A stretch of 64,000 bases of DNA from the NCBI RefSeq assembly GCF_030812855.1, contig NZ_JAUSTK010000010.1, forward strand, positions 91,774-155,773. The letters run 5' to 3'. Below are positions 27,293 to 36,135 of this stretch, piece after piece; the stretch's first letter is position 1, and each line of letters begins with the position of its first letter. The notes under the pieces are model-generated. The model worked only from the letters and a program-made list of their open reading frames with translations. It did no database searches and was not told the origin of the DNA. This stretch comes from Paenibacillus wynnii (GTDB lineage: Bacteria; Bacillota; Bacilli; Paenibacillales; Paenibacillaceae). Both the position numbers and the translations under genes were made by a program.

Positions 27293-27774
27293 ATGAAAAT
27301 TGCGATGGCAAGCGATCACGCGCATCATTAGCTGTCGCAGAAGCTAAAGCGGACCGGGGGATCTTTATTGATGGAGTTGGATATGGCAGCGCACTTATCG
27401 CAAATAAAATATACGGACTTAATGCCGCCGTTTGTCAGGATCCATTCTGCGCCGGGCTGGCCCGTTCCCATTCGAACACAAATATTCTATGTATTGGTGC
27501 TAAAATAATAGGTTCTGCCCTCGCTCTTGAAACGGTCAAGGCATGGATGACAACCGACTTTCTTGCAGATATCGATAAATATAAAACCGGGCGATATCTG
27601 GAGTTTATGACCAGACCTCGCTCGGTTTATTTGTCGGTAGCATCCTCGCGCATCAACATATCCCCAGTTCAATTGTCCTTCCGCATTGACAGTGGACAGC
27701 ACTCCACATGTGTCGAGGTGACAGGGAGTACAGGCTTTTATACTAATGGAATGGCATTTGCCCACGACTTCTAG
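27293..27774 (+). pseudogene. RpiB/LacA/LacB-type sugar-phosphate isomerase, internally deleted
   Basis: After an AGGAG site the ATG at 27293 begins MKIAMASDHA, the conserved RpiB start. It then jumps, out of frame (stop after 12 codons), to AVAEAKADRGIFIDGVGYGSALIANKIYGLNAAVCQDPFCAGLARSHSNTNILCIGAKIIGSALALETVKAW, the C-terminal two thirds. About 50 codons between are missing. The frame then runs a further ~70 codons beyond the usual end. Residues 27060-27290 upstream show nothing recognisable. Confidence 0.85.
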
Positions 27775-27859
27775 GCGCCCTAAAAAGCGTCTTTTCTTTT
27801 GCGCGGGAAAATACCCGAAACGTTATACTCGCCAATTCCGGGAGTCTGACGGCATAAAA

Positions 27860-27891
27860 AAGACCGAGGCGAATTGTCCCCGGCTTAGTTC
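27860..27891 (-). terminator. Terminator of a minus-strand gene fragment
   Basis: On the minus strand, AAGCCGGGGA and CCTCGGTC form a G/C-rich hairpin followed by TTTTTT, directly after a stop codon at 27885. Confidence 0.6.
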
Positions 27892-28013
27892 AGTACCGAA
27901 ACGCGATCTTTATTTACTTTTTCGAGCTTGTCCTGCGACGTGCGGAAGGCGATCTTTACGCTATCATTCCCGGTCACTAGTTCTACGCGCTTAATATGAC
28001 GTTCCAGTAACAC
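27885..28013 (-). pseudogene. C-terminal fragment of an unrecognised protein
   Basis: A 42-codon minus-strand frame (HIKRVELVTGNDSVKIAFRTSQDKLEKVNKDRV) ends just before a good terminator, so it looks like the true 3' end of a gene whose 5' part has been lost; an in-frame stop lies about 25 bp further upstream. No family is recognised. Confidence 0.35.
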
Positions 28014-28120
28014 GAATATAGCAATAGGATTCGATTTTTACATTAAAGGGGGTGTGACGTTTAGTTTCATAAAATATTAGATTTTGCATATAAATTCCAG
28101 AAGAAGGGCGGTGGACTTGA

Positions 28121-28405
28121 ATGGTTTTTGAACTTTTACAATTGATTGGCGGGTTCATATTAGCGTCAGGTTGGGTTCCGCAAATATTAAAAATAGTAAA
28201 AACCAAATCAGTAACAGATTTAAGCGCAAAAAGCTTTTGGTTAGTATTCATTGGGATTGCTTTTATGGAAATTTATGCTGTTAATTTAGTGGTACAGGGT
28301 GTTGGAATTGCATTTTTAATAACGAACACTTTGTCTTTATTACTTATCGGACTTATTTTAACCTTTATATACTTATTCAAGAATAAGAACCCCGAACGCG
28401 AATAA
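28121..28405 (+). CDS. SemiSWEET-type PQ-loop sugar transporter
   Basis: A 94-residue protein with three membrane helices and the PQ-loop motif GWVPQILKIVKTKSVTDLSAKSFW near residues 17-40, typical of bacterial SemiSWEET (MtN3/saliva family). These act as dimers to pass sugars down a gradient. Size and topology fit well. The ATG at 28121 is preceded by GAAGGGCGGTGG. It stands alone between gene remnants. Stretch 28406-28637 holds no gene that I can support. Confidence 0.85.
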   Translation: MVFELLQLIGGFILASGWVPQILKIVKTKSVTDLSAKSFWLVFIGIAFMEIYAVNLVVQGVGIAFLITNTLSLLLIGLILTFIYLFKNKNPERE

Positions 28406-28637
28406 CAAGGGAAAAGCGCCGGGGGTAAATCGTCGTCTTTCCGATTCCGATCGAAAAGGCGATATGCCGGTTATAAACGATTATTGTTAGATTGTGGAAC
28501 CCGACATTTCGAAAAATTGCGCATAAATTTTAGACGGCTTTTGTGTCGGCAATGATACCCCCGCTCGTCCCCAATTTTGTCAGGTTAAGCAGCTATAGCC
28601 CTCGTCGCTTGGTCTTTGTGAACCTATTGGCTTTGGT

Positions 28638-28775
28638 CTATTTGTCTCGCATGAAAGAACGGTTCTTCACCACAGGGACAATGTTGCGCTGAAGCTCTTC
28701 GAGAAATTGGGCATGAAGGAGATCCTGCTTCGCCTCGTCTTCTTCTAAAACCATGGCGATCAGCCGGTCATCAAT
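28638..28775 (-). pseudogene. C-terminal gene fragment beside the tRNA scar, unknown family
   Basis: The minus-strand frame IDDRLIAMVLEEDEAKQDLLHAQFLEELQRNIVPVVKNRSFMRDK reads like the charged C-terminus of a real protein. Its upstream part is replaced by the terminator and tRNA-Leu fragment at 28778-28880, so the 5' end is lost. No family recognised. Confidence 0.35.
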
Positions 28776-28777
28776 TA

Positions 28778-28818
28778 AAACCTCGGAACCCCTACAAAGT
28801 AAGGGTTCCGAGGTTTTT
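28778..28818. terminator. Rho-independent terminator next to the tRNA-Leu fragment
   Basis: A 13-bp stem AACCTCGGAACCC / GGGTTCCGAGGTT is followed by a T run on the plus strand, with a matching A run for the minus strand. It lies directly downstream of the 3' end of the minus-strand tRNA fragment. Confidence 0.85.
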
Positions 28819-28824
28819 GAGGTA

Positions 28825-28880
28825 TGGTGCGGTCGGCGGGATTTGAACCCGCACACCCTATGGGCACTACCCCCTCAATG
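28825..28880 (-). tRNA. 3' fragment of tRNA-Leu (integration scar)
   Basis: The minus strand shows TTGAGGG (anticodon-loop-like, GAG), a long variable arm (GTGCCCATAGGGTGT), the T arm GCGGGTTCAAATCCCGC, and the acceptor strand CGACCGCA with CCA. The 5' half (GCGGTCG..., D arm) is absent upstream; unrelated sequence begins at about 28881. A 3' tRNA piece ending in CCA, followed by a terminator, is what a site-specific element leaves at an att site. Confidence 0.75.
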
Positions 28881-28997
28881 TCGCCCAACACTTTCCGCTG
28901 TTTCCCAAAATGTCCTAGAGCCTACTCCTATAAGGCTTTCGGGTATCTTATCTCTCCGCTAGTTCCCTATGATTTACGTATGTATTTTCTCTTTTAC

Positions 28998-29129
28998 TCA
29001 ATTATTACTCATCATTTGCTCACCTTTTGCTTCAAGTTTCTTAACTAAATCTACATGTACTGTATGGGGTCTGTAAGATTCTTGATCTAACAAGCTTTTC
29101 GCAAATGAATTCCGTTTCTGACGTCTCAT
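28998..29129 (-). CDS. Possible small protein of 43 aa, unknown
   Basis: The frame MRRQKRNSFAKSLLDQESY ... VDLVKKLEAKGEQMMSNN is open and of natural composition, but has only a weak GAGCGG site. It lies next to the tRNA-Leu scar and may be a leftover of an integrated element. The rest of 28881-29286 shows no gene. Confidence 0.25.
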   Translation of the reverse strand: MRRQKRNSFAKSLLDQESYRPHTVHVDLVKKLEAKGEQMMSNN

Positions 29130-29286
29130 TTCCGCTCAATTATGATGATGTTTTACATTAATTTTACTTTTGAATATATATGTTCCTATTTGTCCCCAGA
29201 TTGTCCCTATAAACGGAAACTTGATCCTATTGATAACCCAAATTAGTGCCTCCGATAGCCATCACATATACCATTGTCTGCTAATA

Positions 29287-29411
29287 TTATGTCATTAGTG
29301 CATTTGTGATATCAAAAACAGCCTTAATAGACGTTTCAATATCCGAATCCCCAAGGTTGTAAAAATGAATGTTGGTAAACTCCGCAAAATAATTTTTTAT
29401 TGGATTGAATT
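29287..29411 (-). pseudogene. Possible C-terminal gene fragment after the DJ-1 gene
   Basis: The frame FNPIKNYFAEFTNIHFYNLGDSDIETSIKAVFDITNALMT overlaps the last codons of the DJ-1 gene and ends at 29287. It has no start codon. It reads like a real protein end, possibly a remnant. Family not recognised. Confidence 0.25.
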
Positions 29412-30023
29412 CATCAACTCATAGAAATATTTGGATTCATGAGTCTTATTAAGACTATACCAGGCATCTAATGTTTTTGAAGAAAACACACCCAGAGCTT
29501 TCAAGACGTGTACAGAAAATTCCAACGGAGCTATTCCAGATGCAGTGATCAGTTTTCCATCAGTTACAGCAGACTCCATTTTGTAATACTTTTCGCCCGT
29601 GTAAGTGGGACAGATCATTTTAAGGTATTCCAGATCATTGCTTGTATGCCAACGTGAATTCAGCAATCCTGTCTGGGCAAGTCCCATTGTAGCACCACAA
29701 ATCGCTGCAACCAATACACCTTCCTTTAAACACTTCTCAACGATTTTTAAGATGGCTTGGTGAATTGTTTCTGTCCATGTATCTCCACCGGGCAAAATCA
29801 ATGTATCTGTGCTTTCAATGCTGCACTCATCCAGTTTGATGTCAGGCAGTATTTTCAATCCGCCCATTGTAGTCACAGGAGTTTTTTCAATTCCCACGGT
29901 AACTATTTTTGATGGGGCCAGCCCCTTTTTATAATATCTTCCCGAGTTCAGTTCGGCAGTTAAGTAACCTATTTCCCAGTCTGACATTGTGTCAAACACA
30001 TAAAGATATACCGTATTATTCAT
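29397..30023 (-). CDS. DJ-1/PfpI family protein (type 1 glutamine-amidotransferase-like)
   Basis: A 208-residue DJ-1/PfpI superfamily protein. The nucleophile elbow is VAAICGATMGLAQ (Cys near residue 110), preceded by TLILPGGDTW, the conserved acidic/oxyanion region. The group includes putative proteases, chaperones and glyoxalases; the exact activity is unknown. The ATG at 30023 is chosen because AAGGAG lies 9 bp upstream; a TTG two codons earlier is also possible. The WYL regulator lies just upstream on the same strand, separated by a terminator. Confidence 0.85.
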   Translation of the reverse strand: MNNTVYLYVFDTMSDWEIGYLTAELNSGRYYKKGLAPSKIVTVGIEKTPVTTMGGLKILPDIKLDECSIESTDTLILPGGDTWTETIHQAILKIVEKCLKEGVLVAAICGATMGLAQTGLLNSRWHTSNDLEYLKMICPTYTGEKYYKMESAVTDGKLITASGIAPLEFSVHVLKALGVFSSKTLDAWYSLNKTHESKYFYELMNSIQ

Positions 30024-30100
30024 TTGCAAGTTCTCCTTATTTTACAATTCATCAAGTGATACCAACCATCCATAGGTAATCAATGATTATCATCATTATA

Positions 30101-30138
30101 AAATAGCTTCACTGACATCTGCTGTCAGTGAAGCTATT
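30101..30138 (-). terminator. Terminator of the WYL regulator gene
   Basis: A 15-bp perfect stem ATAGCTTCACTGACA / TGTCAGTGAAGCTAT with a five-base loop, overlapping the stop codon of the regulator; TTTTATAATG follows on the minus strand. It isolates the regulator from the DJ-1 gene downstream. Confidence 0.8.
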
Positions 30139-31099
30139 AAAGTTGATAGTATTCCATTAACTCCGACGCAACTGCAACAAGTTTTTCCTTCAAACTCTGT
30201 GGTTCGATTACTTGAATGGATTTACCGTAGGATAGGAGAAGATGAGGTACATATCTATGAATTGATTCTTCCTCAAGTAAAAAGATTGCTTGATTGGATG
30301 TCCGCTCTTTCAGATGATGCCCCAAAAACCAATGCAGGCATAAGTCATCCAATGCCTCTGACCTGCCTCCGATAATTAAAGAAATTAACCCGTCCTTGCC
30401 CACTAAATCAGGTAACAGATTTTTCATAAAAAATTCACGGGCCGAAAAAGCTTCGGAACGCTTAAATATGTTTTGAGTACGCTTGATTTGTAGAATCCGT
30501 TCTGCCCGAAAGCTGCGGATCTCATTTCTTAGGTGGCAAAATGCAACAGTATACCATTTATTGTTCCAGTAAACCATTCCATAGGGGTCTATCACCCTAT
30601 TCTTGGGTTGTTCTTCATGGCTTGTGCGATAATCAATTTCTACAGAGAATTCGTTTGCTACAGCCTGCTCCAATTCCGCCAATACCGGCTGAACAGAAGG
30701 GTCTCCCATGCGGTTTATAACTTCAAATCCGGCTAAATGACGGCTAAGTATACTTTCCTGCTCCTGATTCGAATACATTTTCAATTTTGATGTCGCATTG
30801 CCTAATGCCTCACTCAAAGGGTATCCGGCTTCTTTTGCAAAAACAGCAGCATGAAGGAGTGCCTTTTTTTCTTCAATATCAAATAGCAGAGGTGCTCTGA
30901 TAAAATTATTCAGCAAGCTATACCCGCCATTATGACCTGTGTCGGATATTATAGGCACTCCGCTGGCACATAGTGCATCAATATACCGATAAACTGTCCT
31001 TATATTTATTTCTAACTTTTCGGATATTTGTTTTGCAGTCATTTTTACGCCAGAATTCAGCATCCATAGAATTGCCAGCATATTATCGTTTTTTGGCAT
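30137..31099 (-). CDS. WYL-domain transcriptional regulator (YafY type)
   Basis: A 320-residue regulator with an N-terminal HTH_11 winged helix (LAILWMLNSGVKMTAKQISEKLEINIRTVYRYIDAL) and a WYL ligand-sensing domain (VIDPYGMVYWNNKWYTVAFCHLRNEIRSFRAERI). The C-terminal WCX-like extension is present. Ligand and targets are unknown; the DJ-1 gene downstream is a candidate. The ATG at 31099 has GAGGG at suitable spacing; an ATG five codons earlier is possible. Confidence 0.9.
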   Translation of the reverse strand: MPKNDNMLAILWMLNSGVKMTAKQISEKLEINIRTVYRYIDALCASGVPIISDTGHNGGYSLLNNFIRAPLLFDIEEKKALLHAAVFAKEAGYPLSEALGNATSKLKMYSNQEQESILSRHLAGFEVINRMGDPSVQPVLAELEQAVANEFSVEIDYRTSHEEQPKNRVIDPYGMVYWNNKWYTVAFCHLRNEIRSFRAERILQIKRTQNIFKRSEAFSAREFFMKNLLPDLVGKDGLISLIIGGRSEALDDLCLHWFLGHHLKERTSNQAIFLLEEESIHRYVPHLLLSYGKSIQVIEPQSLKEKLVAVASELMEYYQL

Positions 31100-31280
31100 A
31101 ACATGAACCCTCATCTTTTATTAAACCTCAATATTTTATAAATATCTTTTTTATCTTCTCAAGGATCGCACTAAATTATTAGCTTTGCGAATCGCCTGCA
31201 TCCCTTTATTCATCAATCTTTCAGCCTTTCAATCCTCACGCAGCATTCAACGTGACTCGTCTACCTATCTTTCAACTTCC

Positions 31281-31336
31281 TTGAGCGATACTGTCACATC
31301 TCTTTTCGTACCATCAATATTAGACACTCCACATGT
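31281..31336. repeat. Direct repeat, copy A
   Basis: TTGAGCGATACTGTCACATC followed by CATCAATATTA and CACTCCACATGT. The same blocks, with a few changes and a 9-base longer middle, occur at 32127-32191. Apart from this the stretch 31115-31560 shows nothing I can name. Confidence 0.65.
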
Positions 31337-31560
31337 ATGGAGTTCTTAATATTGATAAAATAGAAAGGAACTGGCCTTCAATCCCGATCCTTTTCACCTA
31401 ACATTCACTGATACCAAGTCAAATTTTGAATCAAGCAGTAGACTGCGGCCAAATCCTCCACTTGCTTGTGTAATTAACCTGCTGCTTTTGCAATGACGAC
31501 AAGATGTTCCCCGACGCATGAACGCTTATATTCGTATTCGCCAGCGCTCAATTAATTATT

Positions 31561-31980
31561 TTATTCATATACCATAACCCAATATTTTTCTTCTAGTTTA
31601 CCTTCTTCAACAACTTTCTTCCAACCATTATTCTCATAAAACTTAATCGCTTTTTGATTTTCGGATACACATTTCAATCTTATTGGTTTATTCATTTTTT
31701 CTATGGAGGCATTAAGCAATTGACCACCAACACCCTTACCTGAGAAATCAGGGTGAACAAATAAATTATGAATAAAATCATCTGGCAAGTACAAAGAAGC
31801 AAATCCAAGGATATGAGTATCTTCCTCTGCTAAAATTATATACTCTCCTTCAGTATGCTTATCAAAGTCTTCTAAAATCATTTCTTCATTATCTGCCCAA
31901 TGAAAACTTTTACGACGAGATTCTAGATATATAAGTCTTAAATCAGGGTAGTCTAATTCACTTGCTACTCTAATATTTAT
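31561..31980 (-). CDS. GNAT family N-acetyltransferase with non-ATG start
   Basis: A 139-residue GNAT acetyltransferase. Acetyl-CoA-binding motif A is LFVHPDFSGKGVGGQLLNASIE; the C-terminal KCVSENQKAIKFYENNGWKKV is also typical. The family start (NIRVASELDYPDLRLIYLE) lies upstream of the first ATG (31881) and is open back to an ATA at 31980, where most relatives have ATG. GAGGGTG precedes this ATA at good spacing. Either ATA is used weakly or a start mutation has reduced expression. Confidence 0.8.
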   Translation of the reverse strand: MNIRVASELDYPDLRLIYLESRRKSFHWADNEEMILEDFDKHTEGEYIILAEEDTHILGFASLYLPDDFIHNLFVHPDFSGKGVGGQLLNASIEKMNKPIRLKCVSENQKAIKFYENNGWKKVVEEGKLEEKYWVMVYE

Positions 31981-32126
31981 ATTTTCACCCTCATTTTCTT
32001 TTATATAAATAATGACATATTTTTTAATCTATATATTTTAGGTTTAAATCTAAGTTTTCCTTCTTACACTAACCTGCCCGTTTAACAACAGAATTTAAGT
32101 GTACACCATCTTAAAAACCAATGCAT

Positions 32127-32191
32127 TTGAGCAATACTGTCACATCTCACTTATTCTTTTAGGCATCATCAATATTAAGCACTCCACATGT
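32127..32191. repeat. Direct repeat, copy B
   Basis: A second copy of the 31281-31336 sequence (TTGAGCAATACTGTCACATC ... CATCAATATTA .. CACTCCACATGT), on the same strand, flanking the GNAT gene on its other side. The gene-free stretch 31981-32372 shows only this and a leader for the oxidase gene. Confidence 0.65.
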
Positions 32192-32372
32192 GCTGAGAAC
32201 ACAACATAGATGCACATTAAAAACTCTGGGTGTCTATCAAATCGGGGTAGTGAACTAATTCTCATGCATGATGATACATGCACAAACCCTAGTTTACCTA
32301 ATGAACACTATATAGCGAATAAGGATTTTTGATAGCATTGCTGCACAAATATATTTATGAGGAGACAGAAAA

Positions 32373-35300
32373 ATGCAGACGAAAAAGTCTTTAGATCGGA
32401 CGGCTCTCGTGCCCGATCCGAATACTGGATATCTGATTCCGGACTATTTCGGTACCGCCAACTGGGCCTATAGTCCGCCGCTGAGAAAATTCCTTGATTC
32501 AATGCCAGGGCTGGGATCTAGCAGCACAAATGCTTTAGGTCAGTACATCCCGATTGCTGTCGCCGATACGACGACTTATTCAGGTTCTGACTACTACGAA
32601 ATCGCCGTGGTTGAGTTTAAAGAACAGATGCACTCGGATCTGCCACCCACCACGCTCCGAGGCTATGTGCAATTGTCTACAACAGTCGTTCCCGGTGCGC
32701 ATATTGCTTTGACCCATAATGGTGTGCCGATTTTAAAAGGTGATGGCACTCAGGCTTACGGAGTGGATGCGCCCCATTATATGGGACCTGCTATTATCAC
32801 CACCCGTGACGTACCGGTGCGCATCAAGTTCTATAATCTGCTTCCTACCGGCGCTTGCGGCAATCTATTCGTCCCGGTAGATACAACTGTTATGGGAGCT
32901 GGGCATGGACCGCTAGGACATGATGCCATGCCTATGCATTACACACAAAACCGCGCCAACATCCATCTTCATGGTAATAATACCATCTGGATTAGCGATG
33001 GGACACCTCATCAGTGGATTACCCCGGCGGGAGAAGACACTCCCTATCCTCAGGGTGTCAGTGTAGTGAACGTCCCTGATATGGAGAATGTAGACGACCC
33101 CCGCGATGGTATACAGACCTTGTACTACACCCAATGCACAAAGTGCAAGGCTGATGTTCTATCATGATCACTCATTTGGTATCACTCGCCTTAATGTCTA
33201 TGTCGGAGAAGCTGCAGCTTATCTATTGACTGACCGGGTTGAACAGGATCTCATCAATGGCACCAACAAATCCGGGGTTAATCCAGGCTTGAAAAAGATT
33301 CTTCCCGAACTTGGGATTCCCCTGGTTATCCCAGACAAAACTTTCGTTGATACCAACACCATCCTGGGTACGGATCCCACTTGGGCATGGGGAACAACGC
33401 CAGGTACACCCAATACCGGCGACCTTTGGTATCCTCATGTCTATAGTCCAGCCCAGAATCCCTGGGATCCCAGCGGGGCAAACCCGTTTGGCCGATGGAT
33501 GTATGGCCCGTGGTTCTGGCCGCCTACAACGAATATAGAGCACGGGCCGGTTCCGAACCCTTACTACGATCCCGTAAATGCGCCCGAGCAACCGCCAATG
33601 ATGCCTGCTACGCCTAACCCCTCGATGCCGGGTGAAGCGTTTATGGACACCCCTGTTGTCAATGGTACTGCCTACCCCTACCTGGAAGTAGAGCCCAAGG
33701 CTTACCGTTTCCGCATCCTAAATGCTGCCGATGACCGTTTCTTTAATTTGCAAATGTATGTAGCTGATCCTTCTGGCTATGTCTCACCTGACACGGGATA
33801 TGCTACAGAAGTCAAGATGGTACCCGCTTGTGGAACACCGGGTATTCCTGCAGACTGGCCAAGTGGCGTGCCCGATCCTGCCTTAAAAGGACCAGACTGG
33901 ATTCAAATCGGCACCGAGAGCGGCTTCCTGCCGGCACCTGTAGTGATCCCTAGCCAGCCGATCACATGGAACCTGAATGCGACAAACTTCAACTTCGGAA
34001 ATGTCGATCAGCACTCGCTCCTGTTGGGAACCGCAGAAAGAGCGGATGTCATCGTTGACTTTTCCCAGTATGCCGGGAAGACTCTCATTCTTTATAACGA
34101 TGCTCCCGCAGCTTTCCCAGCTTCCGACCCACGCTATGACTATTACACGGGCAATCCGGACCTAACTGCTGAGGGTGGCGCGCCGTCCACGCAACCTGGA
34201 TACGGTCCCAATACCCGCACGATTATGCAGATCAGAGTGGCAGCTTCTGCTCCCGCACCTGCGTATGACATTACTGTGTTAGAAGCTGCGTTTTCTAAAA
34301 CAGACACAAAAAGAGGTGTCTTTGAAGCGACCCATGATCCGATCATAATCCCACAGGCTGCTTACAACTCCGCCTATAACGTTACTAATTTGCCTGCTAA
34401 CGCTTCCAGCGCCTACGTACAACTTCAAGAGTTCTCCAAAACCTTTAGTCCGATAGACGCGAGCGGAGTTCTTCAGCCGCCTGTTACCCTGCAGATCGAA
34501 CCGAAGGCTTTACAAGATGAAATGGGTGAAGTCTACGACACCGGGTATGGACGGATGAGTGGTATGCTTGGACTAGAATTCCCTGTCACGAGTTCTAACT
34601 TCAATCAATTTGTAGTCTACGGCTATGCCAGTCCACCCGTTGAAATTATCAAAGGTACAGCAAATCTTAATGCGACTCCGATTGGCTCTCTTGATGATGG
34701 AACTCAGATCTGGAAGATCACTCACAACGGTGTGGATACTCATACCATTCACACCCACCTGTTCTCTGCACAGCTCATTAACCGGGTTGCCTGGGACGGA
34801 GCTATGCTACCGCCGGATCCTAATGAACTGGGCTGGAAGGAAACCTTCAGGGTAAACCCGCTCGAGCACACCATCATTGCGCTGAGACCCAATATTCCTG
34901 CCCCTGAACAGGTACCATTCGAGGTGCCAAACAGTGTTCGCCTGATCGACCCAACAATGCCCGAGGGTGCTGTACTAACACCGCCACCACCTGTAGGATG
35001 GTTCGATCCGCTCGGAAATCCAATTAACCAAGTTACCAACCATTATGTGAACTTTGGTTGGGAATACGTGTATCACTGCCATATTTTAGCTCACGAAGAG
35101 ATGGATATGATGCATGCTATGGCGTATGTCGTTCCACCAAAAGCGCCTTCCAGTCTCGTTGCGAATCTTATCATTTTCTTCTTCGAGAGACGTGTAGTTT
35201 TAACCTGGACGAACAATTCCATTAACGAGACCAGCTTCACTGTCCAGTGAGCAGTCAATAGTTTTGGCCCGTGGACTAATATAGCAACGCTGCCAGCCGG

Positions 35301-35748
35301 TTCAACTTCATACACCGATCCAGTCAGCATTTTTATCAACGCTTACTACTACCGGGTGGTTGCCTCCAACACTGTCGGCGACACCGCCACTCCTGGCTTT
35401 CCAACGATGACAGTTGACTCTGACTTTTCCAATGTCGTGAAGGTTGATCCAAATCAAGTTCAACTGCCAGCGGCTCCAACTAATTTGACTGCAATACGAC
35501 AAGGCGGACGACAAGTTCGTCTGACCTGGAGGGACAATGCCTGGAATGAGACTGGTTTTGTGATCGAACGCTCTATTAATGGTGGAGCCTATTTCGCGCT
35601 CGTCACAATTGGACCGAGATTTTTAACGGGTAATGTCAACTTCACTGATAGAACTGTAATTCGTGAAAATCGCTACACCTACCGGGTAGCGGCTATAAAT
35701 GCGACTGGAATGTCGGCTTACTCGAACACGGCAACCGTGAATCTGTAA
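32373..35748 (+). pseudogene. Large multicopper oxidase with fibronectin type III domains, two lesions
   Basis: A ~1,120-codon gene broken twice. One extra C in the CCC at 33130-33132 shifts the frame between LYYT and NAQSARLMFYHDHS. A TGA at 35248-35250 follows FTVQ, and the same frame continues AVNSFGPWTNIATLPAGSTSYTDP; a CGA-to-TGA change would explain it. All four copper motifs remain: ANIHLHGNN, YHDHSFG, HTIHTHLF and YHCHILAHEEMDMMH. Two FN3 domains end the protein. It resembles MnxG/spore-type or laccase-like oxidases. The start has a GAGGAG site and no signal peptide. Sequencing error is the alternative to true decay. Confidence 0.88.
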
Positions 35749-35841
35749 CCTGCGGCATCATTTCATGGGATGGCAAGTCCGCTTGGGTGAATGCTCAACC
35801 ATTCTTCATCATTACACCGCAAATCATTAACAAGTGGCTGG

Positions 35842-35882
35842 ATAATCTGGAGGGAGCTTAGGCTCCCTCCAGATTATTTTCA
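35842..35882 (+). terminator. Terminator after the multicopper oxidase
   Basis: The stem AATCTGGAGGGAGC / GCTCCCTCCAGATT with a four-base loop, followed by ATTTTC. Confidence 0.88.
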
Positions 35883-35904
35883 TGCCTTCAGAGTTACCCT
35901 TTAG

Positions 35905-35976
35905 TTGATGACGGCAGCCGTGCAGAACATGAAGAAGATGGCGATCCACCTGGATCGCCTGGAGAAACGAGGGTAA
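35905..35976 (+). pseudogene. C-terminal tail of an IS transposase
   Basis: The frame LMTAAVQNMKKMAIHLDRLEKRG and stop resemble the C-terminus of IS1182-type transposases (the TAAVQNMKK region). Nothing of the catalytic part is present. Two hairpins at 36021-36095 may be the matching end of the former IS. Assignment by eye only. Confidence 0.5.
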
Positions 35977-36020
35977 CCCCCTCGATTTCTCGATTTTACA
36001 TATGCCAAAACAAAAAGAGA

Positions 36021-36095
36021 AACCCAAGGTCATGGAAATGACCGGGTTTCTCGACAAGCTGAAAGAAACCTGCCAATTTGGGTAGGTTTCTTTGT
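36021..36095. terminator. Two adjacent hairpins, possible terminator / IS end
   Basis: GAGAAACCC-GGTCAT / ATGACC-GGGTTTCTC at 36021-36056 and AAAGAAACCT / AGGTTTCTTT at 36064-36094, the second flanked by a T-rich tail. They lie between the transposase tail and the stop of the HAD gene, and may be inverted-repeat ends of the lost IS or a terminator for the minus-strand operon. Confidence 0.5.
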
Positions 36096-36135
36096 GTCCT
36101 CTTGGCCCGGCGGTCAAAGGGACAGCCCGACCCAT

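Noticed and set aside
28825..28880. Complete tRNA gene
   Set aside because: The acceptor 5' strand, D arm and anticodon 5' stem are absent from the adjacent sequence.
30083..30097. Fur-box-like sequence TGATTATCATCATTA upstream of the DJ-1 gene
   Set aside because: Only a partial match to the inverted repeat and nothing in the gene suggests iron control; kept out of the feature list.
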